A DNA stretch of 64,000 bases. It comes from Pseudomonadota bacterium (GTDB taxonomy: Bacteria > Pseudomonadota > Alphaproteobacteria > Rhizobiales > Hyphomicrobiaceae). Made by a program: the position numbers and the translations under genes. Within the stretch, counting starts at the first letter, position 1. Each line of letters begins with the position of its first letter. Below the pieces are notes generated by a model, which did no database searches, was not told where the DNA came from, and worked only from the letters and a program-made list of their open reading frames with translations. The stretch lies in contig JAFECE010000002.1 of assembly GCA_018242295.1 (NCBI GenBank), positions 1 to 64,000 of the forward strand, written 5' to 3'. Positions 59,577 to 64,000 of this stretch are shown here, one piece after another.

Positions 59577-59936
59577 ATGGAGCCGGTCAAGATCGCCAAG
59601 GAGAAGCTTGAGGGAGTGGACGAGCCAAGGGGACGGTGGATCACGAAGCCGACGGAAGGCGGATGGAACGACCCCATTCTTATGGAATGGGAGCTCCGCA
59701 ACGAGACGTTCATCGATGAACATCCTCACACGGAATATGCATACGTTCTCGAGGGGAAGCTGTTCGTCGAGGTCGATAACGTCATCGTCGAGGCCGAAGC
59801 TGGTGATACCGTGGTGGTGCCAGCAGGCGCAATTGGGAGATACTTCGCACCGGCGTATGCGCGAATTCTTGGCGTTTATGGCGCCAATCCCAAGGGTAAA
59901 GAATCAAAGGTTTTGCACTTCGGCAAATGTGACTAG
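59577..59936 (+). CDS. Second cupin-domain protein
   Basis: A 119-aa cupin with the metal-binding pattern HPHTEYAYVLEGKLFVEVDN (motif 1) and GDTVVVPAGAIGRYFAPAYA (motif 2). ATG 59577 has GAGG eight bases upstream. It belongs to a different cupin type from the one at 55792. Role unknown; its location suggests a link to the amine catabolic set. Confidence 0.82.
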   Translation: MEPVKIAKEKLEGVDEPRGRWITKPTEGGWNDPILMEWELRNETFIDEHPHTEYAYVLEGKLFVEVDNVIVEAEAGDTVVVPAGAIGRYFAPAYARILGVYGANPKGKESKVLHFGKCD

Positions 59937-60085
59937 CGCTCTCGCGAAGTTCCCGCACCTTTCCGCCCTTTGGCGCGTTGTTCGATTTGCAGATAAAGCA
60001 CGCAGGGCAATCAGTTGCGTTGAGATTGCCACCCGAACGCGTCCGTTTTCCGTATCCGCGTTTGCCTTCAGAAGCGGTTTCTCGC

Positions 60086-60559
60086 CTACTTACGTCTCTT
60101 CTTAGTTCGCGGCCGCGTTGCTAGGACATTCCGGATCGAGAAGCTCGAATGAATGCGCGCCACCCCCGGCAGCATCGACAGAATCTCGGTATGAATACGC
60201 TCGAACTCTGCCGAGTTTTCTACTTCGACACGAAGCAGATAATCCGAACCGCCAGTCATTAGATAGCACTCTTGTATCTCAGGATGGTTGCGGACGGCGG
60301 TCTCGAAATCGTTGAAGACGTCTTCCGTCTGCCTTTCCAGGGTGATGTTGATGATCACCGCCATTGTACCCTCGCGCTCGGAAGAACCGACGATGGCCGA
60401 GTAACCGCGGATCACGCCGTTGCGCTCCAACGCGCGAACGCGCCGCAGACATGCAGACGGAGAGAGCCCAACTTCTTCAGCGAGGGTCGCATTGCTGATC
60501 CGCGCATTGAGTCGAAGGCGTCGGACGATGTTGCGATCGATGTCGTCGAAACCGTGCAT
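60086..60559 (-). CDS. Lrp/AsnC-family regulator of the D-alanine genes
   Basis: A 157-aa Lrp-type protein: HTH at residues about 8-50 (IDRNIVRRLRLNARISNATL then AEEVGLSPSACLRRVRALER) and a RAM ligand domain with GTMAVIINITLERQTEDVFN and YLMTGGSDYLLRVEVENS. It is divergent from alr and dadA, the usual arrangement for the Lrp-like activator (DadR) that responds to alanine. Repeats in the gap are likely its binding sites. Confidence 0.92.
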   Translation of the reverse strand: MHGFDDIDRNIVRRLRLNARISNATLAEEVGLSPSACLRRVRALERNGVIRGYSAIVGSSEREGTMAVIINITLERQTEDVFNDFETAVRNHPEIQECYLMTGGSDYLLRVEVENSAEFERIHTEILSMLPGVARIHSSFSIRNVLATRPRTKKRRK

Positions 60560-60587
60560 GGCATATTATTCTAATTGTTAGATGTTT

Positions 60588-60647
60588 ATTGCGCAAACTA
60601 GGAGTAAACGCCTCATTATCGCAATGATAGATCAATCATTGCGCAAA
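60588..60647. promoter_or_regulatory. Candidate Lrp-type binding sites
   Basis: ATTGCGCAAA occurs at 60588-60597 and 60638-60647, 50 bases (about five turns) apart, and CGCAATGAT / ATCATTGCG (60620-60643) form an inverted pair around the second. They lie between the divergent regulator and racemase genes. Confidence 0.6.
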
Positions 60648-60688
60648 TATTGCTCTATGTTCAAGCTGTCTTATTCGGGGCGGGGGCA

Positions 60689-61822
60689 ATGGACGGCGCA
60701 TTCTATGATAATCTGGCAAGTCAGCCGACGGCAGATGATGTTGCCGCTGGGGCGCTGACCATCGATCTTGGTGCGTTGCGCCAGAATTACTTAGTGCTCA
60801 AGGCGCATCTTCCCCAAACAAACATCGCTGCGGTCGTAAAGGCAGACGCCTATGGTCTCGGCATGGCGCAGGTTGCCCCCTCGCTGTTCGATGCGGGATG
60901 CCGGGACTTTTTCGTGGCCCAACTTGGCGAGGCGTTGGCGCTCAGGTGGCTCCTTCCTAAGACGGCGCGAATATTCGCGCTCAATGGACTGCAACCAGGC
61001 ACCGAGCTGAGCTGTGCATCGGCCGAGATCATTCCGGTGCTGAACTCCCTTGACCAAGCGAAGAGATGGTCGACTGTCGCACAAGAATTAGGAGCAAAGC
61101 TACCGGCTGCTCTGCAGTTCGACACCGGCATGGCGAGGTTAGGCCTATCCGAAAGTGAAACAGAGCAGCTCATCGGCAACCCGTCGCTGCTAGATGATGT
61201 TGATGTCCTTTTCCTCTTGAGCCATCTGGCGTCGGCCGACGAGCCGGAAAATGGGCAGAACTCCTATCAGGTTCGCGCCGTGCAGAACCTCGCATTGCGC
61301 TTTCCGGGATTGGGAGTCTGTCTCGCTAACTCCGCCGGTATCTTCCTTGATCTCGGCCACAAAGATATCATGGCCCGCCCTGGTCTCGCTCTTTACGGTG
61401 GAGCGCCGATAACTGATAGCCCTAACCCCATGCGACCGGTCGTTCGCCTGGACGTCGGCGTCATCCAAACGCGCGATGTTCCAGCTGGCACACGCGTCGG
61501 TTATGGCGGAAGTTACGTTACAGGTAAGAGCACAAGTATAGCCACGATAGCGGCCGGATATGCCGATGGGCTTCCGCATCAATTGAGCAATCGCGGCGCA
61601 GTCTTTTTTGACGATACAAGATTGCCGATCGTCGGACGTGTGTCGATGGACACGATCACCATTGACGTTTCGGCGCTTCCCCCCGGCACGCTGCAACCCG
61701 GCAGCATGGTCGAGATTATCGGCCCCCATCAGACGCTTGAAGACGTCGCCGCGAACGCTGGCACCATTTCCTATGAGATCCTGACGAGGCTCGGCCGTCG
61801 CTATCGCCGTCACTACTGCTGA
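60689..61822 (+). CDS. Alanine racemase, catabolic type (DadX-like)
   Basis: PLP enzyme interconverting L- and D-alanine. The 377-aa protein has the PLP lysine in VVKADAYGLG (Lys51), the SHLASADEP segment and the catalytic Tyr in RVGYGGSYV. ATG 60689 has a GGGGCGGGGG purine run upstream. It is followed after 33 bases by dadA, so alanine is racemised and then oxidised in one pathway. Confidence 0.92.
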   Translation: MDGAFYDNLASQPTADDVAAGALTIDLGALRQNYLVLKAHLPQTNIAAVVKADAYGLGMAQVAPSLFDAGCRDFFVAQLGEALALRWLLPKTARIFALNGLQPGTELSCASAEIIPVLNSLDQAKRWSTVAQELGAKLPAALQFDTGMARLGLSESETEQLIGNPSLLDDVDVLFLLSHLASADEPENGQNSYQVRAVQNLALRFPGLGVCLANSAGIFLDLGHKDIMARPGLALYGGAPITDSPNPMRPVVRLDVGVIQTRDVPAGTRVGYGGSYVTGKSTSIATIAAGYADGLPHQLSNRGAVFFDDTRLPIVGRVSMDTITIDVSALPPGTLQPGSMVEIIGPHQTLEDVAANAGTISYEILTRLGRRYRRHYC

Positions 61823-61855
61823 GGACGCCACCAGCTAAGCCAATCAGAGGCACAC

Positions 61856-63109
61856 ATGAAGATCACCATTCTTGGCGCAGGCGTTATTGGCGTGACGTCT
61901 GCTTACTATCTCGCGAAGGAAGGACACTCCGTCACCGTTGTCGACCGGCGACAAGGGCCGGCACTCGAGACGAGCTTTGCCAACGCCGGCGAAATCTCGC
62001 CCGGCTATGCGTCCCCTTGGGCAGCGCCCGGAATTCCATTGAAGGCCCTCAAATGGCTGTTCATGCGGCATGCACCGCTCATTATACAACCGACAGCGGC
62101 TCCCCATGCGTGGCGCTGGATGGCTAGTATGTTGCGCAACTGCACGGCTGCTCGCTATGCCCTCAACAAAGGCAGAATGGTGCGTATTGCCGAATACAGT
62201 CGGGATTGCCTGATCGCGCTTAGGACCGAAACAGGCATCTCCTACGATGACAGGACATTGGGCACTTTACAGCTCTTCCGCACACAAAAGCAGCTCGACG
62301 GAATCGCGAAAGACGTCGATGTCTTGCGCCGCGATGGCGTGCGGTTCGAAGTACTCGATCCCGCCGGTTGCGTCGGGGCCGAGCCTGGACTTGCACCGGT
62401 ACAACACACAATAACTGGTGGATTGCGCTTGCCGAACGATGAAACCGGTGACTGTTTCACGTTCACGAACGAGCTTCGGACCATCTGCGAGAAGCTTGGT
62501 GTCCAATTCCGTTTCGAAACCGACATTCGAAGGTTGCGCGTGGAGCGCGATCGCGTTGTCGCCGTCGAAACGACGTCCGATATCCTCGAGGCCGACGTCT
62601 TTGTCGCAGCGCTCGGAAGCTATGCGCCTGCACTTCTGCGCCCCCTCGGCCTTAAACTGCCCGTGTATCCTGTGAAAGGATACTCGCTCACTCTTCCCAT
62701 CGTCGATGAAACGCGCGCCCCGGTCTCGACGGTCATGGACGAGACCTACAAAGTGGCGATCACGCGTCTGGGCGACCGCATCCGGGTCGGCGGTATGGCT
62801 GAAATCTCCGGGTTCAATCTCGACTTGCCTTCGGCGCGACGTGGAACGCTCGAACACTCTGTCGAAAGCCTATTCGGCGGCGCAGGCGATCATGAGCAGA
62901 GTAAGTTCTGGACCGGACTGCGTCCCATGACTCCAGACGGCACTCCAGTGATCGGCGGCACGCGTTACAAGAATCTGTTCCTGAACACCGGCCACGGCAC
63001 GCTCGGTTGGACCATGGCATGCGGCTCCGGCCGGATATTGGTCGATCTCGTGATGGGCACGAAGCCCGAGATCGAGACCGCCGACCTCGCCCTGGCCCGC
63101 TATAGTTGA
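61856..63109 (+). CDS. dadA: D-amino acid dehydrogenase (DadA)
   Basis: Membrane-associated flavoprotein that oxidises D-alanine to pyruvate and ammonia, feeding electrons to quinones. The 417-aa protein shows the FAD motif [40 protein letters not shown] and a C-terminal [14 protein letters not shown]. It completes the Lrp-racemase-dehydrogenase set. Confidence 0.94.
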   Translation: MKITILGAGVIGVTSAYYLAKEGHSVTVVDRRQGPALETSFANAGEISPGYASPWAAPGIPLKALKWLFMRHAPLIIQPTAAPHAWRWMASMLRNCTAARYALNKGRMVRIAEYSRDCLIALRTETGISYDDRTLGTLQLFRTQKQLDGIAKDVDVLRRDGVRFEVLDPAGCVGAEPGLAPVQHTITGGLRLPNDETGDCFTFTNELRTICEKLGVQFRFETDIRRLRVERDRVVAVETTSDILEADVFVAALGSYAPALLRPLGLKLPVYPVKGYSLTLPIVDETRAPVSTVMDETYKVAITRLGDRIRVGGMAEISGFNLDLPSARRGTLEHSVESLFGGAGDHEQSKFWTGLRPMTPDGTPVIGGTRYKNLFLNTGHGTLGWTMACGSGRILVDLVMGTKPEIETADLALARYS

Positions 63110-63457
63110 TCGTATTGCGCAGTACGAGGTCGTCCCAACCATCACGGTGTTTGTTCGTGGCCTCGAGTTTGCACCACTTCGGCGTGGTCGGCCTGGGCTC
63201 CTGGCGATGCTTCGTGGCAAAGGCACGAGGCGCCTCCTCACATCAGACTTTCTTGCTGGGCTTGTAGACCGTCCTCACAGGCGGTTGCAAACCACTCGCA
63301 TGCTACCGCGCCGTGTCTCAAGCGACCTAAGCTGTAGAAGGATCCGAGACTGTTTAGAGCAAGTCTAGATCATTGTGATTGCGGACTTTTTTTGACTGAG
63401 CTACGGAGTCATCTGGAGTGGCGTCACCATTTTGCAGCGTACAAGGCATTCGATCCG
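63110..63457. other. Gap before the sigma factor gene
   Basis: No supported gene. A TTTTTTT run at 63383-63389 precedes the possible upstream TTG start of the next gene. No terminator with a clear stem was seen. Confidence 0.3.
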
Positions 63458-63976
63458 ATGGCCGATCATTTGCATCGCTGGCTTGGAGATCTTTTCCATC
63501 GTTATCATAGGGAGGTCGTCCGATACGCCTCTCGGCTTGTCGGCGACAGGGACAGCGGTGAGGAGATCGTGCAGGATACATACGCGCGGCTTGCCGCGCG
63601 ATCCGCTCAGGCCGCGGCGATAGAGCATCCTAAAACGTATCTCTTTACGGCCACCCGCAACGCCGCAGTCGATTTCACGGCCAAACGAGCTGTAGAATGG
63701 TCATACCGTGTAGACGTTGATGATCTATCATCACTCGCGCTGACTGAAGACCCGACCTCCGATTTTTATCGTCGCCAGCGCATCGCCCGCTTGGCTGTTG
63801 TTCTGAACGAACTGCCATCCTCTTGTCAGGCGGCGTTCGTGATGAACAAGATCGAGGGCAGAACTCACAGCGAGATCGCGCGATCCCTCGGGATTTCCGT
63901 CAGCATGGTCGAGAAGCACGTTATGCGGGCCCTAATGCACTGCCGTGATCTGATGCGCGACGACGACGCCCGCTAG
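63458..63976 (+). CDS. FecI-like ECF sigma factor
   Basis: A 172-aa sigma-70 family member: region 2 with FHRYHREVVRYASRLVGDRD then SGEEIVQDTYARL, and region 4 with FVMNKIEGRTHSEIARSLGI. Such factors usually sit before a FecR-like anti-sigma gene and a TonB-dependent receptor. ATG 63458 is favoured; a TTG at 63392 is less likely. The next gene would lie beyond the window. Confidence 0.88.
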   Translation: MADHLHRWLGDLFHRYHREVVRYASRLVGDRDSGEEIVQDTYARLAARSAQAAAIEHPKTYLFTATRNAAVDFTAKRAVEWSYRVDVDDLSSLALTEDPTSDFYRRQRIARLAVVLNELPSSCQAAFVMNKIEGRTHSEIARSLGISVSMVEKHVMRALMHCRDLMRDDDAR

Positions 63977-64000
63977 AAATCCATTCACGCCGTTGAGGAT

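Overview
The window looks like chromosome of an alphaproteobacterium of the Hyphomicrobiales, most like the Bradyrhizobium/Rhodopseudomonas group. I infer this from the gene content: GTA-like phage chaperones, tad-type pilus genes, a TAXI transporter protein, a Lrp-dadX-dadA locus, DUF4337 and DUF6600 proteins and a FecI-type sigma factor. The sequence alone does not fix the species.

1-16 kb is a phage structural module on the + strand with tightly overlapping genes: portal, tail chaperone, prohead protease, major capsid, tail tube, second chaperone, a small HTH protein, HNH nuclease, two proteins with a repeated DNA-binding-like motif, head-tail connector, HK97 gp10-like, DUF3168, head closure, large terminase, and a tape measure carrying an M15 peptidase domain. 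The order is shuffled compared with lambdoid phages, and I see no small terminase, tail-tip, lysis or integrase gene. A perfect 18-bp palindrome (TTTGCAATCAATTGCAAA) recurs through this module and I did not find it elsewhere in the window.

16-35.5 kb is an accessory zone of short orphan genes and remnants. Three copies of a tRNA-3'-end-like core (CCCGTAGGG..GCGCCA) are present, two of them just upstream of 5' fragments of two different tyrosine integrases. Other remnants include a TonB receptor C-terminus, an AraC C-terminus and a frameshifted alcohol dehydrogenase. A yedK-like SRAP gene is split into two complementary halves, 8 kb apart and in opposite orientation. Re-inverting about 19.52-27.68 kb would rejoin them, so an inversion is the simplest explanation. 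Intact genes inside the zone include a periplasmic peroxiredoxin, a divergent SDR/LysR pair, a TAXI binding protein and an outer-membrane beta-barrel.

31.7-34.2 kb carries a broken Flp pilin and a TadG-TadE-TadE triplet. A second, closely similar triplet lies in inverted orientation at 45.3-47.6 kb. Between them, 35.9-39.3 kb on the minus strand, is the most notable system: a five-gene, translationally coupled operon of secreted metallo-beta-lactamase-fold hydrolase, small exported Cys-containing precursor peptide, MNIO (DUF692) oxidase, DUF2063-like partner and DoxX membrane protein. This is a bufferin/HvfA-type RiPP locus with an unusual leading hydrolase gene.

51.8-63.1 kb looks like ordinary chromosomal metabolism: a polyamine-type ABC transporter (PotABCD-like), two cupins, a TetR regulator, a phytoene-desaturase-like FAD oxidoreductase and a formaldehyde-activating-enzyme homologue whose expected catalytic histidine is replaced. 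Next come an Lrp regulator, alanine racemase and D-amino-acid dehydrogenase. The window ends in a FecI-like sigma factor gene. I infer an amine or amino-acid catabolic island in which the transporter feeds an FAD oxidase and the Fae-like protein handles or senses a one-carbon product.
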